Below, piece by piece: positions 8,832-18,711 of a stretch of DNA of 64,000 bases. The translations under genes were made by a program, and so were the position numbers. Source of the stretch: Wolbachia endosymbiont (group B) of Gerris lacustris (GTDB lineage Bacteria > Pseudomonadota > Alphaproteobacteria > Rickettsiales > Anaplasmataceae); contig NZ_OZ034761.1 of NCBI RefSeq assembly GCF_964028355.1, positions 930,001 to 994,000 of the forward strand. Reading direction: 5' to 3'. A model generated the notes under the pieces. It was not told the origin of the DNA, did not search any database, and worked only from the letters and a program-made list of their open reading frames with translations. Every line of letters starts with the position of its first letter. Within the stretch, counting starts at the first letter, position 1.

Positions 8832-10562
8832 GTGGCGAGTAATGGCAAAAGGTTATTGTTGATAGAAAGTACTACCTGTTCTAACGAGGTAAGGGTTGCC
8901 TTACTAGTTAATGGTAAGGTTGTAGAGTTTGAACAAGAATTCAAGGAAAAAAGACAATTAAGAGGTAATGTGTACGTTGCTTATATAAAGCGTATAGAAC
9001 CTGCTTTGCAGGCCGTGTTCATTGAGTATGGAAAAAATAAGCAAGGTTTTTTGTCTTTTTCTGAGATATCTCTAGACTACTTTAATATTCCAGAAAAAGA
9101 AAAAGAAGCTCTCCTTGAAGGCTATTCAAGTGGTAATTGCACAGAAGAAGGCCTAAATTCTACAGCTAGTAGTGAGTCCAGCAGTGGTTTTGTGAGGGAG
9201 GTACCTTTACATAGAAAATATAAGTTACAAGATGTGATTTCAGTAAATCAAAAGATACTGGTTCAACTAACTAAAGAAGAACGAGGAAATAAAGGAGCTT
9301 CATTTACAACATACGTAACTTTAGTTGGTAGATACTGTGTTTTCATGCCCAATTCCATGAGTAGGGGTGGAGTATCTCGCAGAATTGAAGATACCAACGT
9401 TAGAAAACAGTTAAAGGATATATTAAATTCAATAAATTTACCAAAAAGCTCAGGTTTAATAGTAAGAACTGTTGGTGCAGGAAAAAGTAAGAAAGAAATT
9501 GAGCAAGATTACAATAATTTGACCTCATTATGGCAAAATATCCAAAAGAATGCCTTTTCTGTAAATGATTCGTCATTAATTTACAACGAAGTAGATGTGA
9601 TTATGAGATCTGTGCGTGACTTTTGTAGTAATGATACAGAAATTATAGTATCTGATAGAGAAGTTTGTGAAGCGGTAAGAAAATACACTAAAAATATGTT
9701 ACAAGGAAAATTGCGTCCTAGATTATATAGAGGCTCTGTTCCAATCTTTACTTACTATAGAGTCGAAGATCAAATTTCTGAGTTATATAGCAATAGAGTA
9801 GAATTGCCATCTGGTGGATCTTTGGTAATAACCTTAACTGAGGCATTTGTTTCAATAGACGTAAATTCAGGGAAAATGACAGGAGAAGATAACATAGAAG
9901 AAACAGCTTATAGAACTAATATGGAGGCAGTATCTGAAATATCAAGGCAAGCGAATCTCAGGGGCTTATCAGGGTTAATAGTTGTTGATTTTATTGACAT
10001 GTTGAAACTTGAGTATTGTAAAAATGTTGAATTTGCTATCAAGCAGGCGTTTAAAGATGATAAAGCTAAAGTTCAATTTAGCTTTATCAATGACTTTGGT
10101 TTAATGGTCTTTTCAAGACAAAGAATTAAACCAAATATACAGGAAATTAATACTACAGAGTGCTTACGCTGTAAAGGCATTGGAAGAGTGAAATCAAACG
10201 AAGTGATTGTTGCATCGATACTAAGGGATTTGCAACATATTGCTAATAAAAATCAAAATAAGTCCTTTGATTTAATAGCACGCAGTGCAGTTATAGCGCA
10301 CATTTTTAATAATAAGCGTGATATAGTTTCTACAATCGAAAAAGAGTTCAATATTACATTGAATGTTAGTATTGATAATAATTTAGATGTAGATACATTT
10401 ATTTTAAAGCAAGGAGATCATGTTAATTTTAATGATTATAAGCCATTGCAGAATTCTGGATATAAAATTGTGAATAACAGTAATAAAGAAGCTGCTGATA
10501 ATCTACAAGGCAATTTTTGGTTAACTAAATGGCTTTCGCGCCTTTTGAGCTCTAACAACTAA
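8832..10562 (+). CDS. rne: Ribonuclease E/G
   Basis: 576 residues. An N-terminal S1 domain (RGNVYVAYIKRIEPALQAVF) is followed by the RNase H-like and DNase I-like catalytic core, with the metal-binding aspartates in SIDVNSGKMTG and IVVDFIDM, and then the zinc-link CLRCKGIG. The long degradosome scaffold of enterobacterial RNase E is missing, so the protein resembles a catalytic-half RNase E or RNase G. The start is GTG at 8832, without a strong ribosome-binding site. Confidence 0.88.
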   Translation: MASNGKRLLLIESTTCSNEVRVALLVNGKVVEFEQEFKEKRQLRGNVYVAYIKRIEPALQAVFIEYGKNKQGFLSFSEISLDYFNIPEKEKEALLEGYSSGNCTEEGLNSTASSESSSGFVREVPLHRKYKLQDVISVNQKILVQLTKEERGNKGASFTTYVTLVGRYCVFMPNSMSRGGVSRRIEDTNVRKQLKDILNSINLPKSSGLIVRTVGAGKSKKEIEQDYNNLTSLWQNIQKNAFSVNDSSLIYNEVDVIMRSVRDFCSNDTEIIVSDREVCEAVRKYTKNMLQGKLRPRLYRGSVPIFTYYRVEDQISELYSNRVELPSGGSLVITLTEAFVSIDVNSGKMTGEDNIEETAYRTNMEAVSEISRQANLRGLSGLIVVDFIDMLKLEYCKNVEFAIKQAFKDDKAKVQFSFINDFGLMVFSRQRIKPNIQEINTTECLRCKGIGRVKSNEVIVASILRDLQHIANKNQNKSFDLIARSAVIAHIFNNKRDIVSTIEKEFNITLNVSIDNNLDVDTFILKQGDHVNFNDYKPLQNSGYKIVNNSNKEAADNLQGNFWLTKWLSRLLSSNN

Positions 10563-10635
10563 ACGGGACTTGTAATTAACGAGTTTTATACTTATATATT
10601 TTACATCAGATAATATTTAAAAGGGAGTATTCATT

Positions 10636-12549
10636 ATGGGAAGAGCAATAGGTATAGACCTCGGAACAACCAATTCTTGTGTTGCGGTAAGGCAGGGTAA
10701 GGATACAAAAGTAATAGAAAATAAAGAAGGAGCAAGAACTACTTCATCTATAGTTGCATTTACTTCATCAGGAGAAAAATTGATTGGTGCTCCAGCAAAA
10801 AGGCAAGCAACTACTAATGCAAGTAATACTTTTTTTGCAACTAAGAGATTGATAGGTCGCCAATATAGCGATCCTGAAATGAAGAATCTAGGTGTACCAT
10901 ATAAGGTATTTGCAGCAAAAAATGGCGATGCATGGATTAAAACAACTGATAGTAAAGAATACTCTCCTAGTCAGATTGGTGCATTTATACTACAAAACCT
11001 GAAAGAAGCAGCTGAGGCTTATCTTGGGGAGGAAGTAAAGGATGCTGTGATAACAGTGCCGGCGTACTTCAATGACTCTCAACGTCAAGCAACAAAAGAT
11101 GCAGGAAAAATTGCTGGATTAAATGTCCTCAGAATAATTAACGAACCAACTGCTGCAGCACTTGCTTATGGTCTTGATAAAAAGCACGGACACACAATAG
11201 TAGTGTATGATCTTGGTGGTGGTACATTTGATATTTCAGTTCTTGAAATAGGTGACGGAGTTTTTGAAGTAAAGGCTACAAATGGTGATACTCACCTTGG
11301 AGGGGAAGACTTCGATAATGCAGTAGTAAATTATTTACTGGGTGAATTCAAGAAAAGTAATGGCATTGATTTGAAAAACGATCCAATGGCTATGCAAAGA
11401 ATCAAAGAAGCTGCAGAAAAAGCAAAGGTAGAATTGTCAAGTGCAATGGAAACAGAAGTAAATCTACCGTTTGTTACAGCTGATGCAAGTGGCCCAAAAC
11501 ACTTAAATATGAAGCTAACAAGAGCAAAGCTTGAAAGCTTAGTGAATGATTTAATTGAAAGGACTATAATTCCTTGCAAAAAAGCTCTTGAGGATGCTGG
11601 TTTATCTGCTAGTCAAATTGGTGAAGTAGTTCTTGTTGGTGGCATGACTCGTATGCCAAAAGTCATAGAGAAAGTTAAAGAATTCTTTGGCAAAGATCCA
11701 CACAGAGGGGTTAACCCTGATGAAGTTGTAGCAATTGGAGCTGCAATACAGGCGGGAATCATTCAAGGTGATGTAAGAGATGTGTTACTACTTGACGTAA
11801 CTCCACTTTCTCTTGGTATTGAAACTCTAGGGGGAGTGTTCACTCCACTTATTGAACGTAATACTACTATTCCTACTAAAAAATCTCAGGTATTTTCAAC
11901 TGCAGATGATAACCAAACAGCTGTTACAATTAAGGTGCATCAAGGTGAAAGAAAATTGGCGATTGATAATAAACTGCTTGGTCAGTTTAGTTTAGAAGGA
12001 ATACCACCTGCTCCTCGCGGGGTTCCTCAAATTGAGGTGACATTTGATATAGATGCAAATGGAATAGCGCATGTTTCTGCAAAGGATAAAGCTACTGGAA
12101 AAGAGCAAAAAATACGTATTCAGTCTTCAGGTGGTTTATCGGAGGATGAAATAAATCGGATGGTGAGAGAAGCTGAGGAAAAAGCACAAGAAGATGAAAA
12201 GCGTAAGAAATTTATTGAAGTGAAGAATCAAGCGGATAGTTTAGTTCATTCTACAGAAAAATCTCTGACAGAATATGGTAATAAAATTTCTCCAGAAGAT
12301 AAATCTGCTATTGAAAATGCAGTTAATGAGTTAAAGGAAGTGAGTAAATCTGACAACATTGATGATGCTGATTCAATACAACAGAAAGTTACTAACCTCT
12401 CTCAGTTATCTATGAAACTTGGAGAAGCTATGTATAAGGAATCTCAACAACAACAAGGTGGAGAAAGCTCATCCACAACAAATAATGAGGAAGAAAAAGT
12501 AGTAGATTCTGATTATCAAGACATGGATAATAAAGAAGAGAATAAGTAA
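10636..12549 (+). CDS. dnaK: Chaperone DnaK (Hsp70)
   Basis: 637 residues, full length. The ATPase domain begins [17 protein letters not shown] and contains [30 protein letters not shown] and [12 protein letters not shown]. The substrate-binding domain and lid follow, and the end is acidic ([14 protein letters not shown]), replacing the usual EEVD-like bacterial tail. A strong ribosome-binding site (AAAAGGGAG) lies 8 bp before the ATG. dnaJ is not adjacent. Confidence 0.97.
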   Translation: MGRAIGIDLGTTNSCVAVRQGKDTKVIENKEGARTTSSIVAFTSSGEKLIGAPAKRQATTNASNTFFATKRLIGRQYSDPEMKNLGVPYKVFAAKNGDAWIKTTDSKEYSPSQIGAFILQNLKEAAEAYLGEEVKDAVITVPAYFNDSQRQATKDAGKIAGLNVLRIINEPTAAALAYGLDKKHGHTIVVYDLGGGTFDISVLEIGDGVFEVKATNGDTHLGGEDFDNAVVNYLLGEFKKSNGIDLKNDPMAMQRIKEAAEKAKVELSSAMETEVNLPFVTADASGPKHLNMKLTRAKLESLVNDLIERTIIPCKKALEDAGLSASQIGEVVLVGGMTRMPKVIEKVKEFFGKDPHRGVNPDEVVAIGAAIQAGIIQGDVRDVLLLDVTPLSLGIETLGGVFTPLIERNTTIPTKKSQVFSTADDNQTAVTIKVHQGERKLAIDNKLLGQFSLEGIPPAPRGVPQIEVTFDIDANGIAHVSAKDKATGKEQKIRIQSSGGLSEDEINRMVREAEEKAQEDEKRKKFIEVKNQADSLVHSTEKSLTEYGNKISPEDKSAIENAVNELKEVSKSDNIDDADSIQQKVTNLSQLSMKLGEAMYKESQQQQGGESSSTTNNEEEKVVDSDYQDMDNKEENK

Positions 12550-12554
12550 TTCGA

Positions 12555-12590
12555 TTGTCATCCCAGTGCCCAGATACTGTGGGATGACAA
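12555..12590. repeat. Palindromic repeat hairpin between dnaK and bolA
   Basis: Arms TTGTCATCCCA and TGGGATGACAA (11 bp) around a 14-base loop. It belongs to the same palindromic family as the copies inside murE, valS and xer. It may act as a weak dnaK terminator, but there is no T-run. Confidence 0.75.
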
Positions 12591-12621
12591 GAGGAGCGTA
12601 TTGTTGCTTAAAGGAACTATT

Positions 12622-12906
12622 GTGGATATTATTAAGACAATAGAAGAAAAATTACGCGGTTCAATAGGTGTAATTGATATTAATATTATCGATGAATCAG
12701 CAAAGCATGTAGATCATTATTTTGCTTCTTCTTCGACACTACCTTCACATATCAAATTAGTATTAATATCTAACGACTTTTCTGGAATGAGCTCTTTAAA
12801 GAGGCATAAATTGATCTATGAATTATTAAAGAGTGAAATAGAACGAGTACATGCGATTTCTCTTAACTTATATACGCAAAGTGAATATAATTTAAAAAAT
12901 AAATAG
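12622..12906 (+). CDS. bolA: BolA family protein
   Basis: 94 residues from GTG at 12622, preceded by AAGGA six bases upstream (an in-frame TTG at 12601 is the alternative). The BolA fold signature GMSSLKRHKLIYELLKSEI and IHAL-like VHAISLNLYT are clear. Family members pair with monothiol glutaredoxins in iron-sulfur handling; no glutaredoxin is adjacent here. The central segment VDHYFASS replaces the usual glycine/histidine loop. Confidence 0.82.
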   Translation: MDIIKTIEEKLRGSIGVIDINIIDESAKHVDHYFASSSTLPSHIKLVLISNDFSGMSSLKRHKLIYELLKSEIERVHAISLNLYTQSEYNLKNK

Positions 12907-12913
12907 TAGAAAC

Positions 12914-14146
12914 GTGAGAGAAGAGTCTTTATTAGTTAAAGCAGGAAGAAAATTTAATGATTATAAAGGATCGATGAACCCACCAGTTTATCATTCTTCT
13001 ACCATATTATTTCCTACTTACAAGGATTACTTAAGTGCAGCGAATGGGGAGAGTATATATGATGTGATCAATGATGGTGTTGCAAGGGATTACAGCTATA
13101 GTAATGTTGGTACGCCTACTGTTCATTATTTTTCAAATGCACTGGCTGAAATTGAGGGTAGGGGACAAGCACTCATCTATCCTTCTGGATTATTTGCACT
13201 TACTTTTGCTATTTTGACTTTCACTAAAGCAGGTTCGCATGTTCTGATACAAGATAATAGTTATTATAGGCTAAAGAGATTTGCCGAAAATGAACTACCA
13301 AAAAGAGGAGTAGAAGTAACTTTTTATGATCCGACACAGGATATAACTAGTTTAATTCAGAATAACACTTCACTCATCATGATTGAGACTCCTGGTTCTG
13401 TAACGTTTGAGATTTCAAATATAGAGCATATAGTAAAAATTGCTAAGGAACACAGAATCGTAACCGTTTGTGACAATTCATGGGCCACTCCTTTATTATT
13501 TAAGCCGCTCGATTATGGAGTTGATGTTGCACTATATGCAGTGACAAAGTATCTAGCCGGTCACTCAGATCTAGTGATGGGAGCTATGGTTGCTGAAGGT
13601 GAAACTTTTAAATTGCTTTATGAGAGCTATAAAAATTATGGAGTTACTGTTCAATCACATGACTGTTATCTTGCGCATAGAGGATTTAGAACATTACACA
13701 TACGCATGAAGAAGCATCAGAGCACAGCAATGGAGGTGGCAAGGTGGCTGGAAGAACATCCAAAAATCAAAAAAGTCTTGTATCCTGCACTTTCCTCCCA
13801 TCCTCAACATGAACTATGGAAAAGTTACTTCAAAGGGGCAAGTAGCACATTTAGTATAGTACTTGATAGAGAATATTCATGTGAAGAACTAGGCTGCATG
13901 GTTGATCATATGAAAGTTTTCGGCATCGGTGCTTCTTGGGGAGGATGTGACAGTTTGATATTACCAATAGACCGTAGATCTATGTCAAGATCTGTAATGA
14001 ATTCAGATTATGGTGGAAGTTTTGTGCGAATATTTTGCGGACTAGAAGATCCTGAAGATTTGATTTTTGACTTGAATACTGCATTAATAAGACTGCCATG
14101 TTCAAGTGTTAAAGATGATTGTGAGACTGAAAGAGCTACTGCATAA
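12914..14146 (+). CDS. metC: Cystathionine beta-lyase-type PLP enzyme
   Basis: 410 residues of the Cys/Met metabolism PLP-dependent family. The early pattern (NPPVYHSSTILFPTY, YSNVGTPTVHYFSNALAEIEG), VCDNSWATPLLFKPLDYG and the PLP lysine in TKYLAGHSDLVMG fit cystathionine beta-lyase better than gamma-synthase. The start is GTG at 12914, 7 bp after bolA. No other sulfur-amino-acid gene is nearby, so the physiological substrate is inferred from family only. The 3' end overlaps murE. Confidence 0.82.
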   Translation: MREESLLVKAGRKFNDYKGSMNPPVYHSSTILFPTYKDYLSAANGESIYDVINDGVARDYSYSNVGTPTVHYFSNALAEIEGRGQALIYPSGLFALTFAILTFTKAGSHVLIQDNSYYRLKRFAENELPKRGVEVTFYDPTQDITSLIQNNTSLIMIETPGSVTFEISNIEHIVKIAKEHRIVTVCDNSWATPLLFKPLDYGVDVALYAVTKYLAGHSDLVMGAMVAEGETFKLLYESYKNYGVTVQSHDCYLAHRGFRTLHIRMKKHQSTAMEVARWLEEHPKIKKVLYPALSSHPQHELWKSYFKGASSTFSIVLDREYSCEELGCMVDHMKVFGIGASWGGCDSLILPIDRRSMSRSVMNSDYGGSFVRIFCGLEDPEDLIFDLNTALIRLPCSSVKDDCETERATA

Positions 14147-15677
14147 CATTGTAAATGCTGACTTTGATATTGAAATCAAAGGCGTCACATGTAATCCTAA
14201 GAGAGTTAAAGAAGGTTATCTTTTTGTTTGTGTGTCAGAAAGGAGTAAAGAACACGCAACATGTCTTCCTAATGGATGTGTACACAACTGTGTAGACGTT
14301 GTAATACAAGGGGCCAAGAAAGATGTCATCCCAGTGCTCAAACACTGGGATCCAGAAAATTTAATTGTAAACAAGCATACTAGACAATTGTATAATGAAA
14401 ACTGGATTCCAGTGTCTGCTACTCAAATGACAGGTACTCCAAGTTTTGCAGTGCTTTACCACTCGGACCCTCAAGGAATATACAGTGAAATAGTCAGCAG
14501 GTTTTATCAATTCAAACAACCTAAATATGTTGCTGCTGTAACTGGTACGAATGGTAAAACTTCAGTGGTGGAATTTTGTCGCCAGATTTGGCAAGATAAT
14601 GCAGCGTCTATAGGAACACTGGGAACATGTGTCAATAATAATAGAAAAGATAATAGCCTTACAACGCCAAGTGCAGATGATCTTTATTCCACATTGCGTG
14701 ACATAAATAATAAGAACGTAGAACACTTAGCATTAGAAGCTTCAAGCCATGGAATCGATCAATACAGAATCCATGGACTCAGGTTCAATGCTGCAGCTTT
14801 TACTAATTTCTCTCAAGATCATTTGGACTATCACAAAAGTATCGATGAGTATTTTGAGGCTAAGAAAAGGTTGTTTTATGAGGTATTGCCAAAAGAAAAA
14901 ACAGCGATTTTAAATGCAGATATAGGCGAATACGGAGAGTTGCTTAACATATCTGAAAAGCGTGGCAACAAAGTTATAACCTATGGAAAAAAAAGCTCTG
15001 ACATTACTTTATTAAAGCAGATACCCACTGCCAGTGGTCAACACCTGACAATTAAAATCGGTGATGAAATTTATAACTCATTTTTTCCGATTCTTGGGCG
15101 ATTTCAAGCATATAATTTGTTGTGTGCAATAGGTATAGTTATTTCATCTGGTGTGGACTGTCAAAGAATGTGTATAGATAAACTTATTTCTCCACCGGGA
15201 AGAATGGAAAAAGTGAACACTTTTGCATTTGTCGATTACGCTCATACTCCAAGTGCACTCAAACAAGCTCTGTTGTCTTTAAAATGGCACTTCAATAAAA
15301 AAATAATTCTAGTTTTTGGTTGTGGTGGAAATCGTGATCAGGCAAAACGCGCAGAAATGGGTAAGGTGGCACAAATGTATGCAGACAAAGTGATAGTCAC
15401 AGATGACAATTCTCGTGATGAAGATTCGGGGGAAATTCGCCATGATATTTTGCTACATTGCCCTAATTCACTGGAGATAGGAGATAGAAAAGAAGCTATA
15501 GAGAGAGGTGTAAACATAGCTCATGATGAAAATATGATTCTGCTAGTTGCAGGAAAGGGACATGAAAGATTCCAAATAATAGAAAACCAAGCCCTTGAAT
15601 TTAGTGATGTTGAAGTTATTAGAAAGAGCCAAAAACTTGCTACTGCTGTTTTACTCTCTCCTTCATCCAACGCCTGA
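14121..15677 (+). CDS. murE: UDP-MurNAc-tripeptide synthetase MurE
   Basis: Adds the third residue of the peptidoglycan stem peptide, probably meso-diaminopimelate. ATP loop TGTNGKTSVVEF, LEASSHGIDQYR, FTNFSQDHLDYH and the C-terminal GCGGNRDQAKRAEMG / VTDDNSRDE motifs are intact. GTG at 14121 gives the family-like start MRLKELL; GTG 14106 and ATG 14115 are in-frame alternatives, and all overlap metC. Residues ~68-105 are encoded by an inserted palindromic repeat. The last ~15 residues come from an antisense transposase remnant, so the native C-terminus has been replaced. The catalytic domains look functional. Confidence 0.9.
   Translation: MRLKELLHNIVNADFDIEIKGVTCNPKRVKEGYLFVCVSERSKEHATCLPNGCVHNCVDVVIQGAKKDVIPVLKHWDPENLIVNKHTRQLYNENWIPVSATQMTGTPSFAVLYHSDPQGIYSEIVSRFYQFKQPKYVAAVTGTNGKTSVVEFCRQIWQDNAASIGTLGTCVNNNRKDNSLTTPSADDLYSTLRDINNKNVEHLALEASSHGIDQYRIHGLRFNAAAFTNFSQDHLDYHKSIDEYFEAKKRLFYEVLPKEKTAILNADIGEYGELLNISEKRGNKVITYGKKSSDITLLKQIPTASGQHLTIKIGDEIYNSFFPILGRFQAYNLLCAIGIVISSGVDCQRMCIDKLISPPGRMEKVNTFAFVDYAHTPSALKQALLSLKWHFNKKIILVFGCGGNRDQAKRAEMGKVAQMYADKVIVTDDNSRDEDSGEIRHDILLHCPNSLEIGDRKEAIERGVNIAHDENMILLVAGKGHERFQIIENQALEFSDVEVIRKSQKLATAVLLSPSSNA
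14324..14434. repeat. Palindromic element inserted in murE
   Basis: Begins GTCATCCCAGTG, contains CACTGGGATCCAG and ends with CTGGATTCCAGTGTC...ATGACAG, so the two ends are inverted repeats of each other. It is an exact multiple of three in frame and adds about 37 residues in the N-terminal domain of MurE, before the ATP-binding loop. Confidence 0.75.
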
Positions 15678-15718
15678 ATGGCTTTTTTCCTTAAGTCATA
15701 ACTGTACGCTGCTGGCAT
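15634..15718 (-). pseudogene. Second IS630-type transposase, N-terminal fragment
   Basis: Minus-strand frame starting MPAAYSYDLRKKAIQALDEG and running for about 28 residues to VASF. It is typical of the start of another IS630-group OrfA, distinct from copies A-I. It is cut off where murE begins to be recognisable, so it marks an old insertion and deletion at the murE 3' end. Confidence 0.65.
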
Positions 15719-15916
15719 TTTTACTTTCTTGTTACACTAAATCACTATCTTATCTCGTTCCTACTATTATGAGAAGAGCTATACAAGGATATGAAAGTGG
15801 AGATTGTGGTTACAAGATTAGTAAGAGAATATAGAAAAATTAAGGATGAAACTTTGCGTGATATAGTTCATTTAGTGATAAAGGCTCTTACAGGTATAGT
15901 AGCGCTTCATAAGTAA
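15719..15916. other. Short degraded region between murE and IS630 B
   Basis: Contains a 41-codon plus-strand frame from 15791 to 15916 (MKVEIVVTRLVREY...) ending exactly at the TAA target duplication of IS630 B. No family recognised; probably a gene remnant. Confidence 0.3.
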
Positions 15917-15931
15917 TACCAACTCTCATTA

Positions 15932-16507
15932 TTAATGAACCAAATAAGAAGCATTGCAGAGTTGTTTAACCGTGGAAGGGGAAAGAGAGGTAATAAATTT
16001 ACACAAAGCGCTCTCAAGCAGAACAATTGTATCGTAGATTTTATTGCGCAAAATGTTCTGTTTTATATATAACCAAAACCTCTCAACAGGATTGAGGTCA
16101 GGTGAGTATGGTGGTAGGTATATAATTTCGATATTTTTAGGTATCTTTAAACTTTTTGACTTATGCCAACTAGCGCAATCCATCACGAGAAAAGCCTTTC
16201 GTATTCCTAAATATTGCGACATCTGTTCAAGGAATATATTTATACAAGCAGTGTTGACGTTTGGTGCAAATAAGCTAAAATTCTCTCCATTTCTGGGATT
16301 AACTGCACTATAGAGATAAAAATTTTCCCTACCTAATTTTACCTTAACCTGTGTCCTACTGCCTTTTTTAAACCACCCATGTCCAACTTTTGAATGTGTA
16401 CCAAACCGTGATTCATCGAAGAAAAATAGCTCTTTTTCAGAATGCATGACAATAGTTTCATTGAGGTTTTTTTTTAAACTCCTCTTGCTTATTTTTATCC
16501 TGTCCAC
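15932..16507 (-). CDS. IS630 transposase OrfB (copy B)
   Basis: Intact 191-residue DDE half; all three acidic motifs present. Confidence 0.9.
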   Translation of the reverse strand: MDRIKISKRSLKKNLNETIVMHSEKELFFFDESRFGTHSKVGHGWFKKGSRTQVKVKLGRENFYLYSAVNPRNGENFSLFAPNVNTACINIFLEQMSQYLGIRKAFLVMDCASWHKSKSLKIPKNIEIIYLPPYSPDLNPVERFWLYIKQNILRNKIYDTIVLLESALCKFITSLSPSTVKQLCNASYLVH

Positions 16508-16937
16508 TATGAACTGGTCTTGGTGTGATATATGAGAATTTCATTCTTTGCATATTACGATGTATTGTGGATTTGCTGATATTCAAACCAAATCTTTCTT
16601 GGATTCTTATTCTCATTTCTCTAATAGTAATATTGGGGTTTTCCTCCATCCACACCTCAATTTGTTCAAGTTGACTTTGGTTCAATATAGTTTTTCTACG
16701 GCATTGAGGTGGAGAAAATAATTTTTCTTCTCTTCCAAATTTTATGTGCTTTATCCATGTAGTAATTGCCTTTCTCGAAATGCAACATATTTTTGCTACA
16801 GCTGTTATACTGTGCTTTTTTGCTGCAATTACAGCATTTAGTTTTTTTGCAACATACGCATTATTTCTTACTTTCTTCAGCATCTCTTTTGCTGATTCCA
16901 CCACTTTTTCATCCAATAATTTTGATCTTAATGCCAT
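16458..16937 (-). CDS. IS630 transposase OrfA (copy B)
   Basis: Same protein as copy A (QCRRK, WMEEN variant), intact to the A9 slippage run. Confidence 0.9.
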   Translation of the reverse strand: MALRSKLLDEKVVESAKEMLKKVRNNAYVAKKLNAVIAAKKHSITAVAKICCISRKAITTWIKHIKFGREEKLFSPPQCRRKTILNQSQLEQIEVWMEENPNITIREMRIRIQERFGLNISKSTIHRNMQRMKFSYITPRPVHSGQDKNKQEEFKKKPQ

Positions 16938-17022
16938 CTAAACCTCGCTATTTTACTTACTCCAGTATGGCTTTTTTTCCATTATTGTCTATTCGTTGCT
17001 TGTATAGCGGGAATTGGTATAA

Positions 17023-17154
17023 GAATATTTTTACAAAGAATTTAATAATCACAATTTAGGCAATGATGAAAGTTCTTTAAGAAAAAAGTTTAATACTATC
17101 AAGAAAAGTTTGCATAGACATAGCAATATAATACATAATAATCAAAATATCTAG
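17023..17154 (+). pseudogene. Short gene tail beside IS630 B
   Basis: An open frame of 43 codons (EYFYKEFNNHN...HNNQNI) begins directly after the IS630 B flank and ends just inside the miaA 3' end on the opposite strand. It looks like the end of a hydrophilic protein whose front has been removed. No family recognised. Confidence 0.3.
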
Positions 17155-18035
17155 AATTCTGTCAATTTACTTGCACAATCAAGAATTTCAGAACTTGGAA
17201 ATTGATTTTTAAACCAAGTGTACTGACGCTTTGCGTAATGCCTTGTGTTTGTTTGAGCAATCTGTACTGCTTCGTCTAAAGTAATCTTACATTGTAAGTA
17301 TTTTATAATTTCTGGCACTCCATGTGCTTTCATAGCTGGCAAATGTGGAGATGGGTTCATGCTAAGTAGGTTTTTTACTTCATCAATTGCTCCATTTTCA
17401 ACCATTTCAATAAAACGGGAATTTATTTTTCGGTATATATCCTCACGTTTAGGTAGAATTGTATATACCTTAAAATTACTGAACAAAGGAGGCTGTCTAT
17501 TTTCTTGCCATACAAAGATTGTCTTGCCAGTTTCAGTGATAACTTCAAGTGCTCTTGAGAGGCGATGTGAGTCATTAATAAATATTTTACCTTGAATCCT
17601 TGGATCTTTGCTTAGCACTAATTTGTAGAATTCCTCTTTACTTAAATTTTTTCTAAGTTCATTTACGTTTTCTCTTACTTCCTGGCTTATTTGTGGAATC
17701 GATGATAATCCCTTGATTAAGCTGTTAATGTAAAGCCCACTTCCTCCAGTGATGATGGGTATTCGTGAATTTTTCAGCGCGTTGTTAACTTCCCTCTTTA
17801 AATCCTCTAGCCATAAACCTACGGAATAATTTTCTCTTGCTGAAACATAACCGTATAGCTTATAAAATTTTTCTTGTCTTGGCGGCTGAGCAGTAATTAT
17901 GGGAATCTCTTTGTATACCTGCTTTGAGTCACAGTTTATTATGCTAATGTTTTTATGCTTTTTGACCAGATTATCACATAATTTTGATTTACCTGAAGCC
18001 GTAATTCCTGTAATAATTACTATATTATCTTTCAT
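17151..18035 (-). CDS. miaA: tRNA dimethylallyltransferase MiaA
   Basis: 294 residues. Transfers the isopentenyl group to A37 of tRNAs reading UNN codons. P-loop TGITASGKSKL, NCDSKQVYKEI, the GGSGLYINSLIKGL segment and the C-terminal TRHYAKRQYTWFKNQ motif are present. Convergent with the remnant to its left; monocistronic as far as visible. Confidence 0.93.
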   Translation of the reverse strand: MKDNIVIITGITASGKSKLCDNLVKKHKNISIINCDSKQVYKEIPIITAQPPRQEKFYKLYGYVSARENYSVGLWLEDLKREVNNALKNSRIPIITGGSGLYINSLIKGLSSIPQISQEVRENVNELRKNLSKEEFYKLVLSKDPRIQGKIFINDSHRLSRALEVITETGKTIFVWQENRQPPLFSNFKVYTILPKREDIYRKINSRFIEMVENGAIDEVKNLLSMNPSPHLPAMKAHGVPEIIKYLQCKITLDEAVQIAQTNTRHYAKRQYTWFKNQFPSSEILDCASKLTEF

Positions 18036-18110
18036 TTATATTAATTTAATTAATCTATGATAGGGTGTAGTAAAAATTTGGATTCTACAATCTAAAATTT
18101 GGAGATTTTT

Positions 18111-18581
18111 ATGGCAGAAAATGATAATGATAACTCATTTACTAAGCGTTTTACAAACAGAACTTCTAATGAGACAAAGGGAGGTTTTTCTAGTAAGTAT
18201 TCATCTCAAAACACCAAAGAACATGCACTAGGAGCAAAAGGAAAAATTTCTGAATTGGCAAACAAAAAAGCTGAAGCCAAGGAAGCTTTTTCTGAAAGTG
18301 GCGGCATAAAGAGTAAAAGCAGAACTATCAATGAAAGATCCTTTGCCGATGCAACAAGAAGAAGTAGATCAGATCTCATATACTTAGTTCGTGGTAAAGA
18401 TCGTGGAAGGTCAGCTTGGCACTATGTATTAGTTGATAAAGAAAAAAGAGAAATGTTTCTAGCGAAAAGCAGAACTGGCTCTATAGATGTTGCAGATTAT
18501 GGAGAGATTTTATGTTCAGGATGGGGAGACGATCCGCCACAAACGATAGTTGATAAAGTTAATGAGGAGTTTGGGTTGTAG
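18111..18581 (+). CDS. Conserved hypothetical protein, disordered N-terminus plus small C-terminal domain
   Basis: 156 residues from ATG 18111 (GGAG eight bases upstream; an in-frame ATG at 18099 is less likely). Residues 1-80 are polar, Asn/Ser/Lys-rich and probably unstructured. Residues ~83-156 form a compact domain (SDLIYLVRGKDRGRSAWHY, REMFLAKSRTGSIDVADYGE, GWGDDPPQTIVDKVNEEFG). I do not recognise the family. No signal peptide or membrane segment. Neighbours (miaA, tsaC) are unrelated housekeeping genes. Confidence 0.75.
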   Translation: MAENDNDNSFTKRFTNRTSNETKGGFSSKYSSQNTKEHALGAKGKISELANKKAEAKEAFSESGGIKSKSRTINERSFADATRRSRSDLIYLVRGKDRGRSAWHYVLVDKEKREMFLAKSRTGSIDVADYGEILCSGWGDDPPQTIVDKVNEEFGL

Positions 18582-18711
18582 CGGATTTGTTGTAAAAACG
18601 AGCAGTTGCTGATAAAATTTACTGTAAGCATGCAACACTAGCCATTTCGGTATCTTAATTGCTATCATATAGCGAGATAATCAGGGATATTGTAAACATA
18701 AGCTTAGCTAT

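Larger units (their letters stand above)
15917..17019 (-). mobile_element. IS630-family element, copy B (complete)
   Basis: Length 1103 bp, flanked by TAA at 15914-15916 and 17020-17022. Inserted between the murE remnant region and miaA. By eye it looks essentially identical to copy A. Confidence 0.93.
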
